Below are positions 25,761 through 35,023 of a DNA stretch of 64,000 bases, piece after piece; positions within the stretch are counted from its first letter, which is position 1, and each line of letters opens with the position of its first letter. Both the position numbers and the translations under genes were made by a program. A model generated the notes under the pieces. The model saw only the letters and a program-made list of their open reading frames with translations, was not told the origin of the DNA and did no database searches. The stretch lies in the NCBI RefSeq assembly GCF_041538065.1, contig NZ_JBGORW010000010.1, forward strand, positions 11,266-75,265, in the 5' to 3' direction. The stretch comes from Leptotrichia hongkongensis. Its GTDB lineage: Bacteria > Fusobacteriota > Fusobacteriia > Fusobacteriales > Leptotrichiaceae.

Positions 25761-26636
25761 TTATAATTCAATTTCCCTGTTTTTATCAATCTTTCTGAAA
25801 ATATCTGTATTTTTGAGCTTTTCTACATTTCTTTTCTTTTGGCTTTTGTTTTCAATATTATTATTTATTGTAGTTATCATCATAAACAAAAATTTTTCCT
25901 GTCCAAAATTATAGTTTTTTACCTCATTACTTGCAGAAAGTGTTGCAATATTATTTAAATAATAATCGATTCCCTTTTGGAATTCATTTTTTTCAACAAA
26001 ATTTCGAATATTTAAAAAATGTAAACTTAACTTGTAGGAATAAATTTCTTCATCTGACATTGTAAATTTATCAGTTTCACTTTTATTGCTCAAAAGTTTT
26101 AGAGTTTCATCTATTTCAGGCTTTAAGTTTTTTACGCCATTATCATTGGCTTCTTCCTGTAATTTTATAAGTTTTAAAAATAAAGAATTTGGATATTTTT
26201 TGTTTATTTGATTAATAATTTTATTTTTCTCATCTATATCTTCAATATTTCCATAATAAGTGACTTTCATGCTCCAAATTTCATAATCTGTTGGATTAGC
26301 CTTTTCAAAAATATCCATATATTTTTTTCCATTTTTTATATTTTTCAAGTAAAGACTTGCCAAATAAGTTTCAGCGATTTTTCCTGCTACGATATAATTA
26401 TTTCTATCCTTTTCAAGCAAATTTTCCAGTTTTTCCAAATATTCTGCTCCATCAATACCCGCAGTTTCAAAAAGCATTCCATCGCCAATTTCTTCATCAA
26501 GTTTAATTGTTTCTTCAATAATTTCACGTTTAATCCCTTTTGCACTCAGTTTTTTATAAATAATACTGCTTACATTTTCTGCATTTCCAAAAATTCCAAA
26601 TGCTAAAAATAATAAAATAGTCGTTAATTTTTTCAT
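25761..26636 (-). CDS. Exported protein of unknown function, probably helical repeat
   Basis: This 291-residue protein has a signal peptide (MKKLTTILLFLAFGIFGNAEN) and a mature part made of regularly spaced amphipathic helices rich in Leu, Lys and Glu, such as YIVAGKIAETYLASLYLKNIKNGKKY and FLKLIKLQEEANDNG. That pattern suggests a TPR-like solenoid, although no canonical TPR is certain. It is followed on the same strand, 33 bp away upstream, by an unknown membrane protein gene, so the two may form an operon. Confidence 0.6.
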   Translation of the reverse strand: MKKLTTILLFLAFGIFGNAENVSSIIYKKLSAKGIKREIIEETIKLDEEIGDGMLFETAGIDGAEYLEKLENLLEKDRNNYIVAGKIAETYLASLYLKNIKNGKKYMDIFEKANPTDYEIWSMKVTYYGNIEDIDEKNKIINQINKKYPNSLFLKLIKLQEEANDNGVKNLKPEIDETLKLLSNKSETDKFTMSDEEIYSYKLSLHFLNIRNFVEKNEFQKGIDYYLNNIATLSASNEVKNYNFGQEKFLFMMITTINNNIENKSQKKRNVEKLKNTDIFRKIDKNREIEL

Positions 26637-26669
26637 TTTATTTATATCCTTTCTTTTTGTTTAAAATAT

Positions 26670-27380
26670 CTAATTTTGAGGAATAAGTTCCAAAGATTTC
26701 TCTATTTCAATTGTTCTATCAACATCTTTTTTGTATGTAACACCTAACTTGTAGTAATGATTTTCTTTCATTTTCAAAAAACTCCATCCGTAGTCTTTTT
26801 TCTCAATTACCAGATACTGTCCTTTCTCATTGGATAAAGTTGTCTTTATTTTAGGTTCTTCTACTTTATCTGTACTCTTGTAATCCCACAAAATCTCAAA
26901 ATAATTTGTAGAACCCAAAATCCATTTTTTTACATCTCCTGTATTTTCAAGCTTTTTCCCATTTACATAAAGTTCCTTGCTATTTGAAATAATTTTTCTA
27001 ATTTCTTTCAAATCCCTAACATAACTTGGCAACTGAAATATATTTATATTAATTAGAGTTATTACAATTAGACAAACTGATACGCAGCCCATCTTTAAAT
27101 AAAAAATTTTCTTTTTTAACTTCTCTTTTCGTAAAATTTCCTCAAAATCTTGGAGTTCTTCATATTCTTTTTCATACTCATTCACAAAATCCTTTTTTGT
27201 TTCCAAATAAAACTTTAAAATTCCAAAAATAACTATTAACCAAATAGATATAATATTTTTATTAATTTTTAAAAATCCTATTATAACCGGAATAACTACA
27301 TACATTAAACTATTCATCAAAGTAAACAGATATCTTTTTATCTTTTCCCTTTTAATTTGATACTCATCATAAACATACAT
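26670..27380 (-). CDS. Membrane protein of unknown function
   Basis: This 236-residue protein has hydrophobic segments near residues 17-60 (one hairpin) and 95-117. They are separated by a charged, probably coiled segment (YEKEYEELQDFEEILRKEKLKKK). The C-terminal half (about 118-236) lies on the other face of the membrane, probably outside. I do not recognise a family. It precedes the exported helical protein on the minus strand. Confidence 0.6.
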   Translation of the reverse strand: MYVYDEYQIKREKIKRYLFTLMNSLMYVVIPVIIGFLKINKNIISIWLIVIFGILKFYLETKKDFVNEYEKEYEELQDFEEILRKEKLKKKIFYLKMGCVSVCLIVITLININIFQLPSYVRDLKEIRKIISNSKELYVNGKKLENTGDVKKWILGSTNYFEILWDYKSTDKVEEPKIKTTLSNEKGQYLVIEKKDYGWSFLKMKENHYYKLGVTYKKDVDRTIEIEKSLELIPQN

Positions 27381-27486
27381 ATTTTTAATCTCCTAATATT
27401 AAAAATCGTTTTTTAAATATTTTACAATATTAACAAAAATTTTTCAAATTAATTTACAAAAAAGGAGATAACACAAAAATTTGTAA

Positions 27487-27515
27487 TTGCAAAAAAAATA
27501 ATATTATATTATAAT
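27487..27515 (+). promoter_or_regulatory. Predicted promoter of the alpha/beta hydrolase gene
   Basis: TTGCAA (27487-27492) and TATAAT (27510-27515) are 17 bases apart, about 70 bp before the ATG. Confidence 0.6.
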
Positions 27516-27583
27516 GAATATATACTTATTTAAAATTACTGAAAAACTAAGTATTTGATAATATTTTTTCAGAAAGGAACATA

Positions 27584-28474
27584 ATGGAAAAGCAGTATTT
27601 TGAGAGTTTTGATAATAAAAAAATTCCTTATTTATTTTTTGAGTCAAAAAGAGAAAGATATAAAAACAATATTGTAATATTTCATGGAATGATAGAGCCT
27701 ATTGACAGATATGCTGAATTTGCAGAATTTTTGGCTTCTAATGGATATAATGTGTTTGTTATGGAAATTCGTAGCCATGGCGAGCTAAAGGACGGTGAAA
27801 TTGGAGATTTTGGAAAAGGCGGTATAAAGTCTGTTTTTAAAGATATTGACAACTTTTTTACAAAAATTCTAAGTAAAGTTGGAGCAACTCCAAGCAATAC
27901 AACGATTCTCGGACATAGCATGGGAGCTCTTATTGGAATACAATGGGGAATAAAAAATAAATACAAATACTTTATTTTGTCAGCTTTCCCTCTAAAAACT
28001 CAATTAGAAGTTATCGGTGGAAAAATTGCTACTCTTTTGGAAAGAATTATTTTCAGAAAAGTTTCTGCATTTAACAAAATTTTTGAAAAATGGAATACAT
28101 ACTTTGAGCCAAATGTAACAAAATTTGATTGGTTGACAAGAGATGAAATTGAAAATAAAAAATATGAAGATAACGAACTTTGTGGCTATTCTGTAACACC
28201 AAAGTTTTTTTCTGGAATTTTTTCCACAATGGCATTTATCAACAAAAATTACAAAAAATTAGATGAACACACAAAAATATTGGCTATTTACGGAACTGAT
28301 GACAAAGCGATTGATATTCCATATATCAGTAAAATTTTTAATATATTAAGAAAGAAAAAAAGAAGAATAAATATTCTTGAAAATAAGAATGGAAGGCACG
28401 AATCTCTTAATGAAACAAATAAACACGAAATTTATGATGAAATTTTAAAATGGTTAAATGCAAAAGATTTTTAA
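27584..28474 (+). CDS. Alpha/beta hydrolase, lysophospholipase/monoacylglycerol-lipase-like
   Basis: This 296-residue cytoplasmic protein has an alpha/beta hydrolase fold: an oxyanion region NIVIFHGMIEPIDRYAEFAEFLASNGY, the RSHGELKDGEIGDFG segment typical of lysophospholipase-like (Hydrolase_4) members, and a nucleophile elbow GHSMGALIG. The likely acid is in LAIYGTDDKAID, and the likely His is in NGRHESLNE. Substrate unknown. AGAAAGGAA precedes the ATG. It is upstream of mreB2 but has its own promoter. Confidence 0.8.
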   Translation: MEKQYFESFDNKKIPYLFFESKRERYKNNIVIFHGMIEPIDRYAEFAEFLASNGYNVFVMEIRSHGELKDGEIGDFGKGGIKSVFKDIDNFFTKILSKVGATPSNTTILGHSMGALIGIQWGIKNKYKYFILSAFPLKTQLEVIGGKIATLLERIIFRKVSAFNKIFEKWNTYFEPNVTKFDWLTRDEIENKKYEDNELCGYSVTPKFFSGIFSTMAFINKNYKKLDEHTKILAIYGTDDKAIDIPYISKIFNILRKKKRRINILENKNGRHESLNETNKHEIYDEILKWLNAKDF

Positions 28475-28569
28475 TTTATAACAAAAAATTTAAAAAAATT
28501 GCAAAAAATAATAAATTTTTATCGAAAAATATGATATAATTAAAGAAGTTAATTTTAATAGGAGGAAAA

Positions 28570-29601
28570 ATGGGCGTATTTGATTTTGTAAAAATATTTA
28601 GAGTAAACAAAAGTATCTCAATAGACTTGGGAACTGCAAATATATTAATTTACGATAAGCAAAAGAAAAAAATAGTATTGAACGAACCATCTGTGGTTGC
28701 AAAAGATAGAAAAACTGGAAAATTAATTGCAGTTGGAAGAGAAGCTAGAGAAATGTTAGGAAAAACTCCTGACAGCATCGAAGCTATCAAGCCTTTACAA
28801 GATGGAGTTATTGCAGATATTGACTCAACAAAGGAAATGATTACATATTTTATTCATAAGATTTATGGAAATTCATTGTTCAAGCCAGAAGTAATGATTT
28901 GTGTACCAATTGAAGTTACAAGTGTAGAAAGAAAAGCCTTGTTTGATGCAGTAAAAGGTGCTAAAAAAATATATATTATTGAAGAAGGAAGAGCCGCTAT
29001 CATTGGTTCAGGCGTAAATATTTCACAACCTGAAGGAAGCATGGTAATTGATATAGGTGGAGGTTCTACTGATATTGCAATTCTTTCACTTGATGAAATT
29101 ATCGCAAGTAAATCAATCAGAATCGCTGGAAACAGATTTGATGAAGATATCGTGAGATATGTAAAAAGAAAATACAACTTACTAATCGGAGACAGAACTG
29201 CTGAAAAAATAAAAAAAGAAATGGCTACGGCATTAAAAGTTCAGTCGCCTGAAGTTATGGAAATAAAAGGTAGAGATTTGGAATCTGGTATTCCTAACAC
29301 TGTAGAAATCAACGCAAACGAAATTTACGAAGCTATCGAAGATTCTTTATTCCAAATTGTAAACTCTACAAAAGAAGTTCTTGAAAAATGTCCTCCTGAA
29401 TTGGCAGCAGACATTTTAGATAATGGAATTGTAATGACTGGTGGAGGTTCATTAATCAAAAACTTTATTGATATGATGGAAAAAGAAGTTGGAATCAAAG
29501 TATTCTTATCTCCAAATCCACTAGATTCAGTAGTTTTAGGTGGAGGAGCCGCATTTGACAACAAAAAATTATTAAGAACTCTTCAAATGAGAGAAAATTA
29601 A
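28570..29601 (+). CDS. Second MreB-family actin homologue
   Basis: This 343-residue protein has the MreB motifs SISIDLGTANILIYD near residue 18, MVIDIGGGSTDIAI and GIVMTGGGSLIKNFI. It differs from the 9905-10951 MreB throughout and resembles Mbl/MreB paralogues that share cell-wall elongation roles. AGGAGG precedes the ATG, and TATAAT with an extended TG lies 30 bp upstream (28531-28539). It is followed 37 bp later by holB. Confidence 0.92.
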   Translation: MGVFDFVKIFRVNKSISIDLGTANILIYDKQKKKIVLNEPSVVAKDRKTGKLIAVGREAREMLGKTPDSIEAIKPLQDGVIADIDSTKEMITYFIHKIYGNSLFKPEVMICVPIEVTSVERKALFDAVKGAKKIYIIEEGRAAIIGSGVNISQPEGSMVIDIGGGSTDIAILSLDEIIASKSIRIAGNRFDEDIVRYVKRKYNLLIGDRTAEKIKKEMATALKVQSPEVMEIKGRDLESGIPNTVEINANEIYEAIEDSLFQIVNSTKEVLEKCPPELAADILDNGIVMTGGGSLIKNFIDMMEKEVGIKVFLSPNPLDSVVLGGGAAFDNKKLLRTLQMREN

Positions 29602-29638
29602 TATTTGCTGTTAACAAAAAAAGAGAAAAAGAGAAAAA

Positions 29639-30592
29639 ATGAAATTACAGGAAATAACTGAAAAATTTAAAAATGAAATAAATCAAGATAAAATAAGCGC
29701 AAGTTACCTCTTTTATGGTGATAAGAGAGTTGACTTGCTTTCTTATGCACTAATGTTCTCAAAAATGATTATGACAAAGAATGTGCAGAATGAGGCTGAA
29801 AAAGAAAAAATTGAACGGATTATTGATAACTTCCAGCATCCTGACATTGAAATAATAAATAAAAATAATGAAAACATAAAAATTGACGAAGTACGTGAAA
29901 TCATCTATTCATCAATAGAATCTTCTTTTAATTCGCCAAAAAAAATATTTATTCTGTGCGGAATCGAAAATTTACGAAAAGAATCTTCAAACGCACTTTT
30001 AAAAATCTTGGAAGAGCCGCCACAAAACGTATATTTCATACTTCTATCAAGAACATTAAACATCATTTCCACAATCAAATCCCGTACAATCAAATTTCAT
30101 CTATCTGGAATGAATAACGATGAACTGGGAGTAAGCAAGGAAATCTACTATTTCTTTGATGGAAATGAAAACGATATTTTAGAATTTAAAAAACAAAATC
30201 TCTCACTTGATAATATTCAGTTTCAAATTAACACTGTGGAAGATATTTTACAAATTATTTTTGAAATGAAAAATTACACAACTGGAGAACTGGTTATAAA
30301 AAATAATCTAGATCTGACTATAAAATATAATAAAAGTATCGAATTGTTATCACAGCGAATACGTTTCTGGGATATTGAAAACGTATATTTTTTTATAAAT
30401 GAAATCGAAAATGAACTAAAAAAGGAAAAGGAATTTCTGATAAATTTCCTTTCAAAAATTATTATAAATGTAAAACATTCTCTAGATGCAGACGAATTGA
30501 AAAAATTGATAAATTTGAAAAACAGTATTAGAAGCAATGTAAATGTGAAAAGTGTGATTTTTAACTTTTTTGATATTTTACAAAATTTTTAG
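29639..30592 (+). CDS. holB: DNA polymerase III subunit delta'
   Basis: This 317-residue clamp-loader subunit is recognised by KIFILCGIENLRKESSNALLKILEEPPQNVYFILLSRTLNIISTIKSRTIKF, the conserved delta'/gamma core. The Walker A position reads LFYGDKRVDL, so it cannot bind ATP in the usual way, as in other delta' subunits. No zinc-finger cysteines are seen. It lies just after mreB2. The first residues are not preceded by a strong ribosome site (AGAGAAAAAGAG only). Confidence 0.85.
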   Translation: MKLQEITEKFKNEINQDKISASYLFYGDKRVDLLSYALMFSKMIMTKNVQNEAEKEKIERIIDNFQHPDIEIINKNNENIKIDEVREIIYSSIESSFNSPKKIFILCGIENLRKESSNALLKILEEPPQNVYFILLSRTLNIISTIKSRTIKFHLSGMNNDELGVSKEIYYFFDGNENDILEFKKQNLSLDNIQFQINTVEDILQIIFEMKNYTTGELVIKNNLDLTIKYNKSIELLSQRIRFWDIENVYFFINEIENELKKEKEFLINFLSKIIINVKHSLDADELKKLINLKNSIRSNVNVKSVIFNFFDILQNF

Positions 30593-30617
30593 AACTTATT
30601 GAATAAAATTAATAATA

Positions 30618-30668
30618 ATACTAAATCCCCATTTAAAAATAGGAATATATTTTTATAATGGGGATATT
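30618..30668 (+). repeat. Short dispersed intergenic repeat with palindrome, copy 4
   Basis: This resembles 15419-15470. It contains nine-base perfect arms ATCCCCATT (30625-30633) and AATGGGGAT (30657-30665). It sits just after holB and may act as its transcript end. Confidence 0.5.
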
Positions 30669-30741
30669 TAATAACTAATTTATAATCATTCAATTAAATT
30701 ATTTTTTAGATATTTTGATTAATAAATATTTTCTTATATTA

Positions 30742-31602
30742 TTATATTTTTTCTTTTACTATCGGAACCCAAAGTTCCATTTCATAGTCAGGACTATACA
30801 TATTCCCTTCACCATAAACTTCAAAATCAGGTGTCTCAGCATGTCTGTAACCTTGTTCCGGGAAAAATGTCCCTGTCACATATTTCCATCCTTCATGAAT
30901 GCAATTTGGAACAATTCCCTTCAATTTTACTACAGCATATTCAGCTTCTGGAACTTCAAGTATATTAAGTCCCAAATCGTTTGCTTCGGTAACATTTTGA
31001 ATATCGTATCCAGCCATATAATTTACAGTAAACTTGCTTTCACAATTTTCATTTTTCTCAATTTCATAGCAAGCTCCATAACTTTGTCCATTTCCTAAAT
31101 TTTCTAATTTTTCTGGAGATACTTTTTTAAAAAGTTTATCCCAAACATTAGGAAAATTACCGCCTTCTTCAATTCTTTCTGCTAAGCCTGCTATTTTAAA
31201 AGCCGATTTTTTCATAACTTTGATGTCCATATTTTTTCCTCCTTCAATACTTAAAGATAATCTTATAGGAGAAAAAATTTGAAATGCACTTCCTTTTCTG
31301 ACTTCCTTTGGCGTGTGCCCATGAAATTTTTTGAATGCCAAGGAAAATGAATCTTGAGATTCATAGCCGTATTTAAAGGCTATTTCTATTATCTTTTCAT
31401 CGCTTTCACGTAAATCTATCGCAGCACAGCTCAACTTTCTAAAGCGAACATACTCACTTAACGGATAATCCACCATAATTGAAAACATTCTGCTAAACAG
31501 CGGATACGAATACCCAGAAAGCAATGCAATCTTTCTCTCGTCAATTCTGTCAGTCAAGGTTTCTTCGATATATTTCATCGTTTCATTAAATGCCTTAATC
31601 AT
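30742..31602 (-). CDS. AraC-family regulator with GyrI-like effector-binding domain
   Basis: This 286-residue protein has an N-terminal double helix-turn-helix (about 1-105; AFKYGYESQDSFSLAFKKFHGHTPKEVRKG is the second HTH). A C-terminal GyrI-like small-molecule-binding domain (about 125-286) follows, with FKIAGLAERIEEGGNFPNVWDKL and EAEYAVVKLKG. Such regulators often sense cationic drugs or metabolites. AGGGAGGG precedes the ATG. No target gene is adjacent in an obvious way. Confidence 0.87.
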   Translation of the reverse strand: MIKAFNETMKYIEETLTDRIDERKIALLSGYSYPLFSRMFSIMVDYPLSEYVRFRKLSCAAIDLRESDEKIIEIAFKYGYESQDSFSLAFKKFHGHTPKEVRKGSAFQIFSPIRLSLSIEGGKNMDIKVMKKSAFKIAGLAERIEEGGNFPNVWDKLFKKVSPEKLENLGNGQSYGACYEIEKNENCESKFTVNYMAGYDIQNVTEANDLGLNILEVPEAEYAVVKLKGIVPNCIHEGWKYVTGTFFPEQGYRHAETPDFEVYGEGNMYSPDYEMELWVPIVKEKI

Positions 31603-31681
31603 ATATTTTCCCTCCTTACACTAAAAGTATATATGATTTTTCGACTTTTTTCCCAATAATTCCTGTACAAATTTTATAGTT

Positions 31682-32500
31682 TTAAAATTCAAAAAACTCC
31701 TCAATCGTAGTTTTCAATCCATGCTCCACATTTGATGTCGAAATAAATTTAGCTATTTCCTTAATTTCAGGAATTGCATTTTCTACAGCCACAGGCATTC
31801 CCACGTACTCCAGCAATGGCTTATCATTCCCGCTATCACCAACCGCAATCATTTCTTCTGGCTTTATATTTTCAATTTCTCCCAATTTTTTTAATGTTTT
31901 TCCTTTATCCACATTTTTGTTGGCAATTTCTAGGAAGATTGGTTTTGAAATGGCGATAAAATAATCGTTTCCGTGAACTTTATTCATGTGTTCTTCAGCT
32001 ATTAATACTTCTTCTGGCTTTCCAATAATCATACATTTTGTAGTTTTATCAATTCCTTTTTTCTCCAAGTCTTCAAGTGTATCGAATTTTTGAAATTTCA
32101 TCTTGCATTGATCGGCTTCATACATTACTCCATCTGTTGCTTCAGTTCCATAAATCGTATCTCCAACGTATAAAATCATTGGAACATTTATCTCCTTTGA
32201 AACTTTATAAACGTTTTCAATATCCTTTTTTCCAAGCCCTTCGTGAAAAATTACCTCATTTGTCTTCATATCAATTAATTCTCCACCGTTAAATGCTAGC
32301 ACATATCCTTCGTATTTATCCATTTGAAGTTCTTTTGCATAATCGAGCATAGCATAACTAGGTCTACCACTCGCAAGCACAAATTTAACTCCTTTTTCCT
32401 TCTGAACTTTAATAATCGCCTCAACGTTTTCCTTTGTTATATTATGTTCCTCATCCAGCAATGTTCCATCCATATCAGTCGCAATTAATTTGTAATTCAT
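31682..32500 (-). CDS. Cof-type HAD hydrolase (sugar-phosphate phosphatase-like)
   Basis: This 272-residue protein has motif I LIATDMDGTLLDEEHNI with nucleophile Asp8 and acid Asp10, motif II VLASGRPSY, and motif IV MIAVGDSGNDKPLLEYVGMPVAV. The central cap (about 80-190) makes it a HAD-IIB (Cof/YidA-like) enzyme acting on phosphosugars or related monoesters. The substrate is not defined. It starts 22 bp after the threonine aldolase gene ends on the same strand, so the two may be co-transcribed. Confidence 0.88.
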   Translation of the reverse strand: MNYKLIATDMDGTLLDEEHNITKENVEAIIKVQKEKGVKFVLASGRPSYAMLDYAKELQMDKYEGYVLAFNGGELIDMKTNEVIFHEGLGKKDIENVYKVSKEINVPMILYVGDTIYGTEATDGVMYEADQCKMKFQKFDTLEDLEKKGIDKTTKCMIIGKPEEVLIAEEHMNKVHGNDYFIAISKPIFLEIANKNVDKGKTLKKLGEIENIKPEEMIAVGDSGNDKPLLEYVGMPVAVENAIPEIKEIAKFISTSNVEHGLKTTIEEFFEF

Positions 32501-32522
32501 AAAATCCTCTCACTTTCACTAT

Positions 32523-33548
32523 TTATAATAATTTTTCTAATTCATTCAAATCTTTTTCTGTAGTTGCCCAGCTTGTTGCCAGTCTTATCACTGTGTGTTT
32601 TTCATCATATTTTTCCCAGAATGAAAAACTTACTTTTTTTGCCAATTCTTCCATTTTTATATTTTCAATTATGATAAATTGCTGATTTGTAGGTGATTCA
32701 AGATAAAATCTGTAATTTTTTTTATGTAGAATATTTTTTAATTTTTCAGATAAATTTACAGTATATTTTCCAATCCTTTTGTACAAATCATTTGAAAATA
32801 ATGTGTCAAACTGTACTCCAAGCAGTCTTCCCTTAGCAAGTAATGCCCCATGTTGCTTTATTCTTGTTACAAAATTCTTTGGTGTATTATTTTTGGTAAA
32901 AATAACTGCTTCTCCAAGTAATGCTCCAGCTTTTGTCCCTCCAAAATAAAAAACATCACAAAGTCGTGCAATATCTGGAAGTGTAACATCCATATCCTTT
33001 GCCATAAGCCCGTATGCCAGCCTTGCTCCATCCAAGAATAACGGAATCTTATATTTTTTACAAATTTCTGAAATTTCTGTTAATTCGTTTTTGGTATACA
33101 AAGTTCCATATTCTGTTGGATGTGAAATATAAACCATTCCAGGAAAAACCATATGTTCGTGATTTTTATCTGCATAAAATGTCTGTAAATATCCCTTCAC
33201 TTCATTAACATTGATTTTTCCATTGTGATGTGGCAAAGTCAAAACTTTATGCCCAGTTAATTCAATCGCTCCAGCTTCATGCACGCTAATATGCCCCGTT
33301 TCAGCTGCAATCACCCCTTCATAAGACTGCAGCATCGAATTTATCACAACTGCGTTAGTCTGTGTTCCACCGATTAAGAAATAAACATCTGCATTTTCCA
33401 CTTCACAAGCTTTCCTAATTTTTGCTTTTGCACTTTCACAATATTTATCAGCCCCGTATCCAGACAAATTCTCAAAATTAGTCTTAACAATCGCATCCAA
33501 AATCTCTTGACAGGCCCCTTGCGTATAATCATTTGCAAAATGTAACAT
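32523..33548 (-). CDS. ltaE: Low-specificity L-threonine aldolase-like PLP enzyme
   Basis: This 341-residue fold-type I PLP enzyme has GGTQTNAVVINSML near residue 60, the PLP-contacting LDGARLAYGL, and the Schiff-base lysine in DVFYFGGTKAGALLGEAV. It would cleave L-threonine or allo-threonine to glycine and acetaldehyde. The start is set at 33548 (MLHFANDYTQG), preceded by AGAAAGGG; a longer frame to 33617 adds an N-terminus with no family match and no ribosome site. Confidence 0.85.
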   Translation of the reverse strand: MLHFANDYTQGACQEILDAIVKTNFENLSGYGADKYCESAKAKIRKACEVENADVYFLIGGTQTNAVVINSMLQSYEGVIAAETGHISVHEAGAIELTGHKVLTLPHHNGKINVNEVKGYLQTFYADKNHEHMVFPGMVYISHPTEYGTLYTKNELTEISEICKKYKIPLFLDGARLAYGLMAKDMDVTLPDIARLCDVFYFGGTKAGALLGEAVIFTKNNTPKNFVTRIKQHGALLAKGRLLGVQFDTLFSNDLYKRIGKYTVNLSEKLKNILHKKNYRFYLESPTNQQFIIIENIKMEELAKKVSFSFWEKYDEKHTVIRLATSWATTEKDLNELEKLL

Positions 33549-33856
33549 AAATTTTCCCTTTCTACAAATCTGTTGCTTTATATTAATATTATACAGGAAA
33601 TAAAGAGAAAAGTCCAATTTATAAATTTTTTATATCTTTATTTCTTTAAATATAATTTAATATTCTAAGTCAAAAAAAAAAAAAAGGATAGTCATCGTTT
33701 TAATATGGTATAGTATAATTAATTTCGCAACATAGAAAAGGAGTGATATCAAAATGATAAATTTTAGGTTAAGACTAGTTAATTTTTAATACTCTATAAA
33801 AAAATTAAGAAATAAACAGGATATTTGCAAATATATGAAAAATAAAGGAGTAATTT
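33549..33856. other. Intergenic region before the envelope-protein block
   Basis: This 308-bp AT-rich region contains an A13 run (33672-33684), a TATAAT at 33714-33719, and a well-spaced AAGGAG followed by an 11-codon frame (33754-33789, MINFRLRLVNF). A second ribosome site serves the 33857 gene. Confidence 0.5.
33754..33789 (+). CDS. Possible 11-residue leader peptide
   Basis: AAAAGGAG lies ten bases before the ATG and about 20 bases after the predicted transcript start. The frame reads MINFRLRLVNF and stops 67 bp before the MORN_2 gene. It might be a leader peptide. No attenuator hairpin is clear, so support is weak. Confidence 0.25.
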   Translation: MINFRLRLVNF

Positions 33857-34987
33857 ATGAAGAAAATAAGCAGACTGCTTATCAAATTATTAGTATTAAC
33901 TATGCTTTTATTCACAAGTACAATTTCTTTTGGAATAAAATTAGACACAATAAAAGGACTTTCAAGATTGAGCAACTATAAGGAACTCAAAGATATTGAA
34001 ACAAGTAGGATAAGTAACTTTGAATTGAGAAATAGAAGACCATACATGCCTATAAAAAATTTTACTGGAGTTGGAGTTGTTTATCTTCAAGGAAGAGTTA
34101 TTGGACTTTATACAATGAAAAATGGACTTTCTGATGGAAAAATTTATATTTTTTATGACAATGGACAATTAAGAGTACAGGAAAATTGGAAAAATGGAAA
34201 AAGAGAAGGAGAAGCCGTATCTTATTATGATAATGGACAGCTAGAAACAACAACAACTTACAAAAATGGAAAAGTTAATCTTTATAAAAAATATAGCAAT
34301 GACGGAAGTTTTTTATTTACATATACTCAAACATCTGGAAATCAAGGAATAATGACAACTCATACTAGAGATGGAAATATAGAAGTTATCGAAAAAAGTC
34401 AAGCAAGATATGAAGAAGTAGATAAAGACCGAGTTTTGATTTGGAACACTGTATTTACTAAAAATGGTGAATTTCAAATTTATAATAATAAAGGACGGCT
34501 TATAAAAGAAGGAGTTTATAAAGATAATATTGTTTCAAGTTCAACAAAGGTTGATAAATTTTTAGGATTTATTGCACAAGATACCACTTATAAAGTTGAT
34601 GTTGAAGATAGAGATTATTATTTTCAAATGCTAAAGGACTTGAATGTCAAAGGTATAACCGAAGAATCTTACAGGGAAAGTGTTGATTACTTTGGAAAGA
34701 AAAAATATTGTGCTACAATTGGAACTTTGTTTCTTCAATATTACATCTTCGAAGGACAGCCATTGGAAAATACAATAGGTTTATATCTATTAAAAGTTTC
34801 TAAAGATGCTAAAAAAATATCAAAAAAATACACTGAGTTAAACAATGCAGATTTTATAGTAAAATATTTTCAAACAAATTGTAAAATTCCATCTGAAAGT
34901 AAGTTAGAATTTGTAGAAAAACAAAATAAAAATCCTAAGGAAACAAGGAACTTTTTAAAAAATCCTGTTATTACACAAAAAAATTAA
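33857..34987 (+). CDS. Exported MORN_2-repeat protein (YwqK family)
   Basis: This 376-residue protein has a long signal peptide (about 1-28, ending STISFG). It contains several MORN_2-type repeats between about residues 75 and 150: GKIYIFYDNGQLRVQENWKNGKREGEAVSYYDNGQLETTTTYKNGK shows two complete units. The remaining 220 residues are unassigned. MORN_2 proteins are often labelled YwqK-family antitoxins, but that name does not establish a function here. AAAGGAG precedes the ATG. It opens a run of nine closely spaced genes. Confidence 0.75.
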   Translation: MKKISRLLIKLLVLTMLLFTSTISFGIKLDTIKGLSRLSNYKELKDIETSRISNFELRNRRPYMPIKNFTGVGVVYLQGRVIGLYTMKNGLSDGKIYIFYDNGQLRVQENWKNGKREGEAVSYYDNGQLETTTTYKNGKVNLYKKYSNDGSFLFTYTQTSGNQGIMTTHTRDGNIEVIEKSQARYEEVDKDRVLIWNTVFTKNGEFQIYNNKGRLIKEGVYKDNIVSSSTKVDKFLGFIAQDTTYKVDVEDRDYYFQMLKDLNVKGITEESYRESVDYFGKKKYCATIGTLFLQYYIFEGQPLENTIGLYLLKVSKDAKKISKKYTELNNADFIVKYFQTNCKIPSESKLEFVEKQNKNPKETRNFLKNPVITQKN

Positions 34988-35023
34988 TAATAATATAAAT
35001 AAAAAAATAAAGGAGACCTAATT

